A DNA stretch of 64,000 nucleotides from positions 6,570,001 through 6,634,000 of the forward strand of contig CALNXK010000002.1 in assembly GCA_942486035.1 (NCBI GenBank), written 5' to 3'. The translations under genes and the position numbers were made by a program. The notes under the pieces were generated by a model. That model was not told where the DNA came from. It saw only the letters and a program-made list of their open reading frames with translations, and ran no database searches. Origin of the DNA: Porites lobata. Lineage: Eukaryota; Cnidaria; Anthozoa; Scleractinia; Poritidae. Of this stretch, positions 14,201-25,227 are shown piece after piece. Numbering within the stretch: position 1 is the stretch's first letter; the number at the start of each line of letters is the position of its first letter.

Positions 14201-17200
14201 GGACTTTTTGCTTAGCAAAGCAAACTTTGTTAACTCTTTGTGCCCTTTTGTGAATATTTTCACTGAACTGAAAAATAATGCATGTATTTTGTCTAGAGAG
14301 TTTGTGGTAGAGGGAAACGGTTTTTTAGAAATTTTTCGTGAGACGCAAATGTTTGTCTCAGTTTCTTTATTTCTGCTTTGGTAAGAAGTTTGTATTGTAT
14401 TCAGTTAATTTATGCTGGTGTTGATGATTATCATTTGTGTTATGATAAACCACCGTAATCATAGTAAGTTGCATCACACAGCTTAATATCCTTAAAATAA
14501 CTAACGAAAATTTCTCATAATTACAAGGTGAATAATTTACTTCTTAAGTTTCGATCAAGTTATGATGCATGATAATCACTAATATGTATTCGTGAATTAA
14601 ATTTTATAGGTTATATAAACATTGTTTCTACTGTTGAAAGTTCACGATTAAATTATTATTAAACTTAACTCTTCAGAAACTGAGCTAACGCAGCAGTAAC
14701 TGTTCCTTTTCCTGAAGTTTTTTTAAGTCAAGAAGGTCTTTTTGCAGTAGATAAAATTAAATTTGTTGGTTTTTAATCATTATTTTGTGAATGATATTAA
14801 ATAAGCTGTAAATTGTAGTTTTTCGATCTACAAATCATCATTATTTCAAGTTGACCTAAAGAATATATTAAAACGAGTTGTTTTAATGAAAACGTTTACC
14901 TCCTGACTATATGTCTTTACTGTTAGTGAATCCCCTTTAAAGATCCGATAAATAAACTGTAATGGTTTATAAATGCATAGGGCTGCACGTAATTGTCGTG
15001 AATTACTATAATCTCCAATAACCTTATGACAAAATTAATTTTCTTAAATTCATATAAATCACTGTCCCAGTTTAAATTGTGCATGACTTAAAACAGTGCA
15101 TGAGTCCCCTTGTTCCACCATTCAATTCACAGGTAGTCCAATTCTTCCAGAGTTACCCCCTCACCGCCCATCTTCAACCTCAAGTCTGAAGGGAGATGGG
15201 CTAAAAACAAGGAAATCAAAGAAAAAGTTTAATAGGTGAGCTTAGAAGTTCTAACTGTACTTTAAGCTTGCTTATCATAGTTTGCCTAAGTAAAGCTTTT
15301 TTTTCGGATTTCGCATAAGGTACCACTGACTGTTTAAAGTCCTGACCTCTCTAGGACAAGAGAAACCCCCCAAGTACCTTCAACGTATAGGGGAACAACC
15401 TAGAAACCAAAACTGTCTTGGATTCCCACACATTGAGCGATTCAGCAGTTTCTCCTGAGTGTTGTACCCTTTTGTAAAGGTTGATATACTTTCTGGCTTT
15501 GATGCTACAGTATACTCTGCCCAAAACAGATATCCTCTAACGAGCTTTCACTTCCCATCACTATGCTGTTTTTTGGCAGCTATTAGAAATAAATAGACTT
15601 TGCTAATCACAAGTTGTGTGTGTGTTTTTTTTTTAACTAAACGCTATTACAAGTCAAGTGTTCTATTTGTATGAGGTAAGCTGGGATTTTGCTTGCGATC
15701 CCACAGTAAACTGTAAAGGCGAGATATTACCCTGAATTGTTAGTCTTTGATTGAAATCACATTGTGAAACTATTCTAATGCAACCTCAGCGAAATTCCCT
15801 GACCTGGTGCACTTTATTTTTGTGTATTCCACTCATGGAATTTGGTAGTAATTTTCTATCGATGACCTTAAGTAACACTAGAAATAAAGTAAAAAGTTAT
15901 AGTTAATGCTTATCCTAACCCATCCCAGGTAATGTGTGTTTTAAATCGCTAGAGTATATCTCAAATAATTTAGTGTAAATTCGTTTATTTTCTTACATGA
16001 CAACTATCTGTTTTTGTCCATAGGGATGTAGTTGGTGAATTCAACTGTCTACGAAGGAGAGTGGAAGAACTACAACTGGTACGTGAAATCCATTAAACCC
16101 TTGATGTAAAAGTGTCTTATTTCTCATAATAGCAAAGTTTAATTAAACTTGGAGTTCACGAGGATATAGCAAACTTAGCAGCCTCACGTTTTAAACAAAT
16201 TTTAGTTCTGTAAAATGTGTGGGAGATGGTGTAGAGAATGTTGGTTACAAACTTGTAAAACATGTCGGTCCTAAATTTCACCTTTTACAAAATCGTATTT
16301 GCAGTTGGACATGATAAAACGCCAACGTTTTGGACCCCCAAATTCCATAGTGATGACGTAAATCTGTCCATAATCTGCTTAGTATTACCGTTTAAAGGTC
16401 TCAAAGATCAAATATACAAGGCACTCAATCCTCCAACAAACACTCCTTCCCTTGTAATATATTTGCTCTTCAAGAATTATTTCAGATTTTCTGGCACAAA
16501 TTTAGAGTAGCAACATTTTGCAATCACGAGAAAGAGAATTTCGAACAAATTTATATTTTGAAACTCTGTGAGTACTGGTTTATTTATGTTAATATTGATT
16601 TGCGTCATCACTATGAAATTTGTGAGGCTAAACCTTTCACATGTCTAACGAAAGATCCCCAGTGAAGAGGAGTAGGAAGAGGAAGATGACTTCACAGACA
16701 AAATCTAATTACTCGGTTACGATGCTTATTACATTAAATCTTATTAGAATACTAAAAAGAAAAAAGGACGAAAAAGCAACAACAGTTACAAAAAGATTGA
16801 GTGCCCTTTGGTCTCCCTCCTTGTATTAACCTGTCTCCTTGCCCGGGGAGGATAGTCCCTATAGTGGCCTATACGGAGAGGCTCCGCCCAAAAGGGGTAC
16901 CTTTTTCAGGCCTCAGATGTAGGAAAGGGTAGGGATTTTACGAGATGAAGTATATGAAAGGATAGGGAAATGTGTCTTTTCCGTCTGTAAAAAGACCTAA
17001 AAGAGCTAATAAGAGAAATTATGGCTATGAAAAAGGTGAAAAGATTTCCTGGTACTGTGATTTCTTTTTCATATTTAAAAGACAGTGCATCTACAGCAGT
17101 TAAAAGGGGTACAATGGTTCTAACTAGGTATGTGAAAGGAGTACCATTTGGCAATGGAAGGTATACCCAAAGAGGGCCCTTTTCTGTCAAAAATGGTATG

Positions 17201-17508
17201 TAAAGTGGTAAGGTGTTGGACCTCGGGGAGGAGCCTCCTCGTATGAAACGTTGTTGAGTACCCCCCTCCCCCCCCCCGGGCTGTATTTGAAAGCTTCCCA
17301 GGCTTTGGTTGGCCTCTGAGTTCATTACATTGCTTCAATTAAATGAAATATTTCTCCATTGATGTTATTTTCCCCCTAGGAAACTGAATCTCTCCGGAAA
17401 AGCTTGCTTGAGGAACAGGATGCACGGAAAAAGATGGAAAAGTTTATTCGTTGTTCATTGAAAGGAGTTATTCCCGATGTCAAGTGGGAGGACATTGACA
17501 AAAGCTAG
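100..17508 (+). CDS. ARHGEF7: Rho guanine nucleotide exchange factor 7 (beta-PIX), 3' part, multi-exon
   Basis: Beta-PIX is a Rac/Cdc42 exchange factor that binds PAK and GIT proteins at adhesions. Only the region after the DH-PH core lies here; SH3 and DH exons would be left of the window. Exons, each with AG acceptor, GT donor and matching phase: 100-347, 1254-1427, 2294-2354, 5584-5631, 6547-6636, 10226-10318 (optional), 15133-15235, 16024-16078, 17380-17508 (stop TAG). The first exon opens with the end of a PH domain (WLETLRLHSE) and then Ser/Pro-rich linker. Exon 2 ends with the family motif LRPTPPLRP. Exon 5 is the GIT-binding segment. The last two exons form a coiled coil. AATAAA lies at 17606. 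The gene assignment rests on collinear similarity to vertebrate beta-PIX that I recognise; exon 6 use and the weak donor at 10319 are the least certain parts. Confidence 0.88.
659..1096. repeat. MITE-like inverted repeat in ARHGEF7 intron
   Basis: Two arms of roughly 180 bases are inverted relative to each other. GAATTC-containing ends at 659 and 1096 pair, and the inner arms share the block GTGGACAAAAACCTTGTACC (left) and its complement (right). The arms meet near CGGGCTCCCAT and its complement GGGAGCCCG. No transposase is present, so this looks like a non-autonomous element. Confidence 0.7.
3561..3662. repeat. short hairpin repeat
   Basis: TATATGAATGAAGATCATC is matched by its exact reverse complement about 60 bases later, with an A-rich loop between. 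This motif pair looks like a dispersed element family of anthozoan genomes, by recollection only. Confidence 0.55.
3829..3893. repeat. short inverted repeat around a C-rich loop
   Basis: CCTCTCTACAATGGCCA is followed about 20 bases later by TGGCCATTGTAGAGAGG, a perfect hairpin with a CCCCCTCCCCC loop. It probably is the remnant of a MITE. Confidence 0.5.
5737..6060. mobile_element. Tc1/mariner-like MITE in ARHGEF7 intron
   Basis: A 324-bp element starts CAGTGTGACTGC and ends in the near-complement GTCGCACTG, flanked by TA on both sides (5735-5736, 6061-6062). The inverted ends extend about 60 bases with a few mismatches (GACAAAGTTGACCAAT is shared). CAGTG termini and a TA duplication are typical of Tc1/mariner. 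No transposase reading frame is seen. Confidence 0.75.
6547..6636 (+). CDS. ARHGEF7: ARHGEF7 exon encoding the GIT-binding segment
   Basis: This 90-base exon encodes LEEDMLILRVVEAYCTSA and a following LNS, nearly residue for residue the vertebrate beta-PIX block that binds the GIT1/GIT2 Spa2-homology domain. The acceptor follows a long T-run ending in CAG and the donor is a perfect GTAAGT. It enters in phase 1 and leaves in phase 1, so it joins equally well to the exon at 10226 or to the exon at 15133. It is the most conserved exon of the gene in the window and anchors the identification. Confidence 0.9.
6925..7290. repeat. dispersed repeat with GGAAAGTCATGGAA motif
   Basis: Imperfect copies of GGAAAGTCATGGAATTT recur at about 6940, 6985, 7010 and 7265. 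The block looks like a decayed non-autonomous element in the intron. No coding content is recognisable. Confidence 0.45.
8180..8232. repeat. (ATT)n microsatellite
   Basis: An uninterrupted run of ATT trinucleotides of about 53 bases lies in an ARHGEF7 intron. Confidence 0.9.
10226..10386 (+). CDS. ARHGEF7: ARHGEF7 optional or alternative terminal exon
   Basis: After a good acceptor (TTGTGTGTGCAG) the frame from exon 5 continues through an acidic stretch (DVANDDENDES) and, if read through, ends at TAA 10384-10386 with a short tail rich in Cys, Gly and Lys. Alternatively, an internal GAG/GTGCCA donor after 10318 joins in phase to the exon at 15133. Vertebrate ARHGEF7 also has isoforms with a short alternative C-terminus lacking the coiled coil, so read-through would be the analogous isoform. 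The sequence alone cannot tell which form is used; skipping of the exon is also frame-compatible. Confidence 0.55.
16840..17280. repeat. dispersed repeat next to the last ARHGEF7 exon
   Basis: The segment carries phrases such as GTGGCCTATACGGAGAGG, AGGTATGTGAAAGGAGTACC and a C-run (CCCCCCTCCCCCCCC), with degenerate 15-20 base internal repeats of the form TATATGAAAGGRTAGGGA. It looks like a high-copy interspersed repeat. A 139-codon antisense frame here has no recognisable domain and is not called as a gene. Confidence 0.45.
17380..17508 (+). CDS. ARHGEF7: ARHGEF7 last exon, coiled-coil C-terminus
   Basis: With exon 16024-16078 (RRRVEELQL) this exon encodes an amphipathic heptad segment, ETESLRKSLLEEQDARKKME, and then a tail with a conserved Trp-Glu-Asp. 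The segment matches the trimeric coiled coil at the end of vertebrate beta-PIX (EELRQ and SLEEEQRARKDLEK). Vertebrate forms end in a PDZ ligand, ETNL. This protein instead ends EDIDKS and shows no class I PDZ consensus. The acceptor follows TTTTCCCCCTAG. The stop TAG is at 17506. Confidence 0.85.
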   Translation, partial: ETESLRKSLLEEQDARKKMEKFIRCSLKGVIPDVKWEDIDKS

Positions 17509-17605
17509 CAAAATGAGAACTTGAAATTTTTTACCCATTTAATTACCTAAATTAGGCATTTTGAAAAATTATCTAACTTTTTGGAAGAATTTCATCCAAA
17601 GCCAT

Positions 17606-17611
17606 AATAAA
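17606..17611 (+). promoter_or_regulatory. poly(A) signal of ARHGEF7
   Basis: AATAAA begins 98 bases after the ARHGEF7 stop codon, a usual distance for the end of a short 3' UTR. Confidence 0.6.
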
Positions 17612-20600
17612 CATTAAGGCGCTTCGTGATTTTCTGTAATATATAATTTGTAATAACTAGTTTGAAGTACTAAAGCCATTTTATTCAAATGAATAATTTT
17701 TCAAGTTATGCACGAAACACGAAACACAGTGTTTCATCACTTTCCAAACACCGAGAATAGAGTTAAAATTTTTGAATTTGTTAAAACACCTGGCAGAGTA
17801 CTTTCGATGATCTTTAAGGTGTTAAACCCTTTCACAGTTAAGAAAGAAAGTTAAGAAACAATTAAAAAATTTTAATTTCTTTTTGGGAAGTCCTAAAAAA
17901 AAAAATAAATAGTGCTGCACAAAGGCTATTGAAACGTTCTGTCAAAGATGTTTGCTCTGAATGGTAACACTCAAGGATTCCATCCAAGTCAAAGTGACAA
18001 ATGATCTTGTTATAACGTTGTCTCGTACGAAAGGCTTGATATTTGACGAAACAATGTGTCAAGTGTTTAGTATCACTTGTCTGAACAAAGAGATTTTGGA
18101 ACAAATTAAGGATGCAAAAATGAGGAGTTTTTTCTTTTCAGATATGCAAATACGCCACGGTACATTCCTTTCGGCTTGAAATTATTAATGAGCGAAAATT
18201 TAACACAGCAACTACCCCAGTGTAAGTTCAGCTAGGGTTTATAATTTATTATGCTCGATTTCTTTTAAGTTCCTGAATTCTTTGCACGTGCAGTAACAGA
18301 TTTCATTTAACTCTTTGACAAGAGTTGTGGTTTCTTTGAAAATAGTTATTTGAAAGAGTTTTTAAAAGTTGCACTTTAATATATAACTTTTTCCTCCGAA
18401 AGGTAATATATAGAAGCAGCCAAGTTTCATTGACGTTTTTATCAGATGTGTTCAAAAGAGAGGTTTATTTAACACTGAGCTTAAACCTTAATTCTGCTTT
18501 TTATACTTTATGTTGTACAGTGTTTTTAAACATGAGGCATGAACCTCAACCAATTTCCGGTTTTTTTCATCTCTCCACCCGAAAAGTACGCTTTGGGGCA
18601 GAGAGAAAATCAACTGCTAAAACGTCTATGTGGGCAGGCTACTCAACCAAAAGTTGTTTAAGTTATGAGCATTATTTTGAATAACGTGTTTGGTTATCTG
18701 TTGGACCTCCTTTGCGCAAAAACCAGGAAATTTTAATAGGAGCTAGTTTAGATTCTTGATATTCATTAAGAAGAATCTTTTGTATTGCAGTAGAAGGAGG
18801 AAAACAATATCTATATTATTCAATATTATATTCTTACGAATCTGTTTTTACAATTAACCTACTATATTATGGAAAAGGCCTTAGAGTGATCTTACTTAAC
18901 CCGTGAAATAGATAGTGGACTAATACGCAATATTACACTCTAATTTTATTGTTTTCCTTTGTTTACTTGTAATTTTTGTGGCTATTCTTGATTGCAACCC
19001 GTGGTAAGGCGACCATGTTGGGTCTCAAAATTTGCATGTTAAAAGAGTCAGGTTCCTAGCGGAGGAAACGTTTCTTCTTGTCAGCTAGCCATTGCAAGCC
19101 AACGAGCCATGCAAAAAAATTGCCAAAAAAGGCGAAAAAGCATTAATAAGGAAAGAAATTAACAGGGAGCAAAGCCATAATAAAAGTCGACCAAGACTGC
19201 GCAATGTTGCAAATAGTCCAGCAGCAAAACCTCGCATACCTATTGGGGACTAAGCAAAAAGCATTGTTCACGTATGTTTTCATTGTAACTTTATGTTTTC
19301 CCATGGCTTGCACAAATTGCAAGGGCTCGCAGATTGTCCGGCTGCCTTGTCAGTTAACATAGCTGCCGTGAAATCAGCTGCATACCAGCAATATGCTGGT
19401 CATAATTTAACAATTTCACTAGAAGAGTCAGTGCAGCTGAAGACTGCAGTTAAAACCTACGAATAAGAACCTGCAGTTTTCTAAGTTAGCTTTAACTGGT
19501 TCTTAAATTAATGGTAATTAGCACAAAGTTTGGCTATTTGGGTTCTCAAGAAGGGTCTTGTTTTCTGTTAGCCCATTCCTTATGTCAAATCTTCATACTT
19601 AATAAGTATTCATGAAAAAGTGGCATTTGTAGCCTGTGTGCGGCTGCCACTTCTCGAACTGGCTAAAATTTTAAAGTCGTCCTTTAGGCCATGACATGAA
19701 TGTACTTTACCAAATTTTAGGCTAAATAGGTTCTACTATATTATATATCTAACAATTAGGTTCTTACTTGAGGGTTTTTACTGTATCTCCCATGAGTCTG
19801 TTTACACTTTGCGACATTCCAAACGACAGCCATAGTTTCCTTATCACAAATCATAGTCCTAATGTGCGGGCTACTCTTACAGCCATAAAAAACTACTTTT
19901 TGCATTTACAAAAAAAAAGGACTCGCGTGCACAAAGCTACAATCTTTTTGACGTTGCTTCAGATGCTATTATTTATTTGTCTTAAAACCTTTAGCTACAG
20001 ATTTCAGCACTGTGCAAAACGAACGTAATTTAGCTTTAGGTAGAGTAAGACAATCCAGTTTAATTGTTCGTCTAGCATACATCTTGTGACTTTAGAGCAA
20101 AAGAGAATTGATAACGAATGTCCATGCTCTTCGTTTTGGTAATAAATGAATAAAAAAACGAGACGTAGACAAACAGCCGTTCTCATTGTGGCTCCACAAT
20201 CGATTGTCCTTACTTCTAAGAAGCGATTGTACTTAGAACTAAGGAATCAGCACCCTGGGGCCTAGGAGTGCAAGGTAGAATATAGCAGCTAGCTGCTGCG
20301 TAATTTATCCCGTGTGAGTGTACTTTGAAAGAAACAAATCCATTCTTGTAGCTGCGGGGGTATAACCCATTTGGTCGTGGACGTGTCATGCGGGGTTTGT
20401 GGGTTAACGTAGCCAGTTCTATTAGAACCAATATATGGCCAGTTTATCATTAATTAAACTGACGAGTTAGATTAGAGACAACCATTCCGCCTCTGCTTTT
20501 AGTATGACACCTTTTTGCAAACAAATGCTTTTCTCCAAAAGAAAATGGACATTTTGTAACAATTTCGAGCACCATAAGTTGTACATATTTTACTGATTTT

Positions 20601-23600
20601 TCTACCTCAAAATGACATATAGTTAATGGTTGTTTATAAGTTTTTGTCTTTCTGCAGATACACCAAGAACCTCTCTTTTGGCCATTTTTAAGGGCAAGAA
20701 AGGGTAATAGTAACTACCCTTCAAAGAAAAAATGTTGACTTGTAAATTTAATTAAAATTCTTCTATGAATCTTAATCCCAACTTTGGTCTTTGTGTTGTC
20801 ATTTGACGTTCCCAGCAGGCGAAGGAATATTTATCAGTTTAGCGTTGTTCATTTGTACATTTGTAACCCAAACTTTATTCTGTTTACCTTGATTTATCTG
20901 TAGGAGTTAAAGTTAATCGCCATTGATCCACTGCTACTACGGCCAAACGTCTGGTACCCTCTTAGTGGCAGTTCAGGGGAGAGGACCAAGGTGGGTGCTG
21001 ACCCTCCCTTCCCTTAATGGATCCATCACTCCATCAGCCTTTTTACGTTGCCCATAATCGCCTTGTTCCCCTCCGCCCAAAAAAGGAAAATCAGTGGCCC
21101 ATTAGCCCGATGACGTCATCTTACTACTACGACCAAGATCCTTCAGGGTTAGCTTCCGAGTTCCAGAAACCTTCACTTTCAAAATGAGGCCAATTGCACA
21201 GCCTTTCTCGTGAAAATGAGTTTTATTTGCATGAGAATGAAAAATCATTTCCATATCAAAGGCTGACCGCTTAACCTCGTTTAGATTCAGAGGCCCAGCG
21301 GAACTTGGAAATAGTCTATTTGGGCCATTGTTATTTAAGCCTTAGGATTACCAAATTTAGATGTAAAAGGAATAACGAAAAGGATCTTTGTCATGGTAAT
21401 AAAATGACGCCATCGTCTTTTGTTTTCAGTTTCTCCTGGTGTTACAGTCTCTGGACTACGATCAGTTTCCCTTTTTTCTTGGTACTTCGAGCAAAACGCA
21501 CGAGACACGTACAGTCTCCCAAGAGAAAGTGAAATAATGCGTATGCATTTTTTTAGCCAGCGAGCAAGCTCTCCTGGGGCTCCCGGGGGTACGGGGGTGG
21601 AGAGGGGAAGGAGAGCTTGCACTCGCGTCTCACTAGTTTGAATATCTGCGTCCAAGAATGGGATGCGAAATGCTGATTGGCTGATTTTTAATCAGGCGAT
21701 GACGTTATAATCCCCCGGGAGAGCTTGCTTGCAGGATTGCCGGCTAGACACCTTCATTGGTGGGAAACCTTTCATATATTGCTTTAACGCTTTTAAAATT
21801 ATACTATAGGTGGGTTATTTGCTAGTTACTTTAGCTTCTTAGCAGTGGACAGAAAAGGAATCGCCGCCGGGGTTTTTTTTTTGTAGCCGAGGGAAAATAT
21901 TTTAGCATGTTATGCAACAGACAAATTCAGGTCGGTGTATTTCTGTCAATTTATAATCTGTTTCAATAGCAGCTGAAAGACGCAATTTATTTAAATGTCC
22001 TGGACATCTTCGTTTCAAAACACTTTCGTAGGAACAATACTCTAAGTTCACGGTACGCCACAAAGCTTGCAAAATTTCTTGTTGTCTCAATGCCGAGGGC
22101 TGAAGCAGGCATTAGCGGTAGTTTGCGACTTGTTGAACGTTCTTCTGTTGATCTGGCACCCTCAACGACCTGTCTACGAAAACGAGAACTGGACAATTTT
22201 CTAGTGTTTCATCTTTTCGCTGCGGCCCTACTATGAGGGCCAACCTCGTTTCCAGGTTGTCTCTCCTACCAGTCGAGACCTGTGAATTATTGCAAGAGGT
22301 TTTTGTGATATCCAGAATAATCAAGTTCGAGGTAAGTGATACACACTTATCGAGACCTTTATAATTCCGGCCTTTATTGTTATATTATACATTGTCTTGT
22401 TTTTTTAATTTCTTTTTGTTTATTTATTTATTTATTTATTTTTGCATGCGCAACTTACAGATTGGCCAGCAGATAGCTAACTAATCCTTCTCTTACCTCT
22501 CCTTCTCCCTCGCTTTAATTTTTTCGCGCTCATTTTTACTTCGCACCACTCCCCACTATCTGAACGCCTGGAACAGGCTAAAGGTGATCGAGCCCCTGAG
22601 AACTTTATACCTCCGCCGAGCCAGTCCCGGAAGCATTGAAATGCCGTGCCTCTGATTTACCACATAATTATAATAAAACAAATATATTTTTCGTTGTCAG
22701 TAGCTGTCGTTGTATGTGTATGATGGGCTCGTTTATCCTTTCGCCCCTGTCGCTAGGTGATTAACTAGTAATAGTTGACACTACAGCTGCCCCCGCTCTG
22801 TACTTTGTCGGTCAATAGTATTCTTGCTCGTTGAGTAGCTCTTGAAAATATACCCGTCTGATTCATAATGAAGATTTTCACACATATTATTCCGTACAAT
22901 AGGTGAGATAAAACTGAACAGGAAACTTAAGGTTCCATGCACAGTTTCCGTTCGATTTACACAGCGTTGATCAAAACATTCTCAGTTTCGAGAATAGTTT
23001 ATTCTAAACCATAAAAAAGATTTAATTAAAAGTTGAATTTTTCGCTATTTCTCTTTCACTTTTTACATTAAGTTATTTTATTTGCCGGAAAGTAAGCCTA
23101 AGAAATTAAAAGGACTTTTGATCAACTCACGCTCGCGCATCCTAGTCTTATTTTAACCTTTAAAGCGGAAGGACATCTGTGAGCAGGGACTAAGTGAGCA
23201 CAAGATTTGATTGTTGGCGAATTTCTGTAATCGTCCATCGTTCTGCTAGTGATAAGCTAGCCGTTGATCCACTCGTCTTGCTTGTTTGGGGCTGAGTCTC
23301 ATTCCGGTCAAAGAGAGAGAAAGGGTGTCTGGTAAGGTTTCCAATATAAATCAAAGATTTGTGAACTCTTGTCTTGCAAGTTTATATATATATACACAGA
23401 TATACGCACCTTATAACTTGATCTGCGCTGAACGAGTCTTTTGGTCCATAACTTTCCAAACAACTGCTCCACAGAATGTATCTGATAACACGTAACGAAA
23501 AAGAGTATCGAAGTATGACTGCACAAAAAAAAAGGCACAATAAATGTCACAAAATCTACCTAAGGGGTCCCTTCGGGATTTTCTGTCTTTACGTCATCCT

Positions 23601-24737
23601 AACCATTTTGTACTTGCGGGCGCAAACGATAGAAACGTCATCATTACCTACCGATTCTTAGCGGCCCCTGTTCAAGCAAATCGATATTTTTTCTGGCATA
23701 CTGACTGTATATTTCAACTGTAAGTACTTTCCTTAATATACGCGCGAGTTGCTAGGGTCCCTCCTCGGGATTTCGCCTTCTGGGCGAAATCCCTGCGGGG
23801 GCAATTACGAAGTTTCGATAGCGTAGTACTTTTTTCATTAGTTGACAGTATTGTGGATGTACTATTTAGTAACACCGTAGCCTGGGAAATATTGTAGGTA
23901 GTGCTTCAGACTGGTGGTCTGCTTCCTCAACCAATCAGAAGGTGGTGACTGGTGAACGTCATCAGTATAGAATTTCTGCAATCGTTTAAGCTCTCTGAGG
24001 CGCTCTGTTGGCCACCCGAGTGCCTCAGCGAGCTGCCGAGGAGGCTTGCCTATTTTCCAGGCCTTCTCGGTCAATGAGTTTGGTGACGTAGCCTGCGTAG
24101 CATAGCGGTTTGGTCGGGCGCGCAAACAACAGTGGAACAAGCCAAGGTGGGCGAAGGGTTAGGCGAAGGTGGGCAAGGGCAGTGATATAAACCGCAGGGG
24201 ATTTATTGACCGCCAGCGCAAGGGGGTAGTGGTGGGGGAAGAAGAAAATAGAAAATAGTTCTTTATTTTTCTTTCTCGCTCTCCGCGCTCGCTTCGCTCG
24301 CGAGCTTGCGGATGTTCTCGTAAAGAACGAAAAGAAAAATAAAATAACGTCTGTGTACAGGCCACATTTGACCCCGTTTTTTGCCTTTTTCCGCCATTGC
24401 GGAGCCTGGTCCAAGGCTAGTACAGAAGGAGAACTTGCATCTGTAATTTTCTATCAAAACAACAACAACAACGGTCATAATCAAAGCGGTGGTATCCTTG
24501 TGTTAGGGACCTCGGAGCAGGGTTTAGAGTTGGGGAGGGGCAAATAGATACCCTGGGTACCAGAGGTATTGTAGTTTCTTTCCTAATTTCTTATATGGCG
24601 TTAGAACTGACTTTTTAAATAAAACTTTTTTAAAAAAAATGAACCACAGACGGTATAAGGAGATAAGATAGAAATTTTTATGACTAGTAACTTTGTATTG
24701 GTCATGACTTTAGTTTTGAGCCGTTGTGTGTGCGATT
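17612..24737. other. intergenic stretch without a recognisable gene
   Basis: No reading frame longer than about 130 codons and no recognisable domain or splice-compatible exon chain is seen between ARHGEF7 and the first serpin. Contents noted: a (TTTA)n run near 22420-22441, repeat-like GC-richer blocks near 21570-21720 (GAGAGCTTGCTTGCAGG), 23555-23810 (GGGATTTCGCC with nearby complement) and 24080-24320 (CCTGCGTAGCATAGCGG, then CGCTCGCTTCGCTCGCGAG). All look like interspersed-repeat debris. Confidence 0.6.
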
Positions 24738-24780
24738 GCGTAACCCATAGTTAGTAGCTAACTACTAACTATGCGTAACC
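24738..24780. repeat. 27-bp hairpin flanked by 8-bp direct repeats
   Basis: GCGTAACC occurs at 24738-24745 and again at 24773-24780. Between the copies sits a 27-base nearly perfect palindrome built from ATAGTTAGTAG and CTACTAACTAT. The arrangement is that of an 8-bp target duplication around a minimal insertion. Confidence 0.6.
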
Positions 24781-24799
24781 GAAGTCCGAAACTCTGGGA

Positions 24800-24896
24800 T
24801 AACCTGTGCACAGACGCCCCCTCCCCTCAAAAAAAATCGGGGAGAGCTTCTCTCCACGATTTTTTCTGGGGGTTCGTGTCGTCTGTAAACAGGCTA
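24800..24896. repeat. short MITE-like hairpin upstream of serpin A
   Basis: TAACCTGTGCACAGACG at the left end is complemented by CGTCTGTAAACAGGCTA at the right end, and the interior pairs AAAATCGGGGAGAG with CTCTCCACGATTTT. It lies about 330 bases upstream of the serpin start codon at 25228. Confidence 0.55.
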
Positions 24897-25227
24897 CTCC
24901 AGGAAACTACAGGAAGAACAAGAACGATTCCACGAAAATATCAGCGACATAAACTCAACGCCTAGATCAAAAAGACTTTTATTTTGAAGAGAAGTAACTC
25001 TAATGAACTAATGTTTTCCACAACAGAACTTGCTTCATGATGCAGTGAAACGACTCTGACGACTTCACAGCTTTGCAGCGAATCGACCGCATTTATCCCG
25101 GTGTCATCCCATATCTCGTGACAGGACGTGACGCGTGACAGTGACGATAGACGACCGATGAAAGCCACTTCAAGTTCTGCAACAAAAGTTTCACCTAACA
25201 CTTCATTTTCGGAAAACGTTTTACAAA

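Noticed and set aside
16906..17325. 139-codon minus-strand frame next to the last ARHGEF7 exon
   Set aside because: Falls in an interspersed repeat with low-complexity G/C runs and has no recognisable motif.
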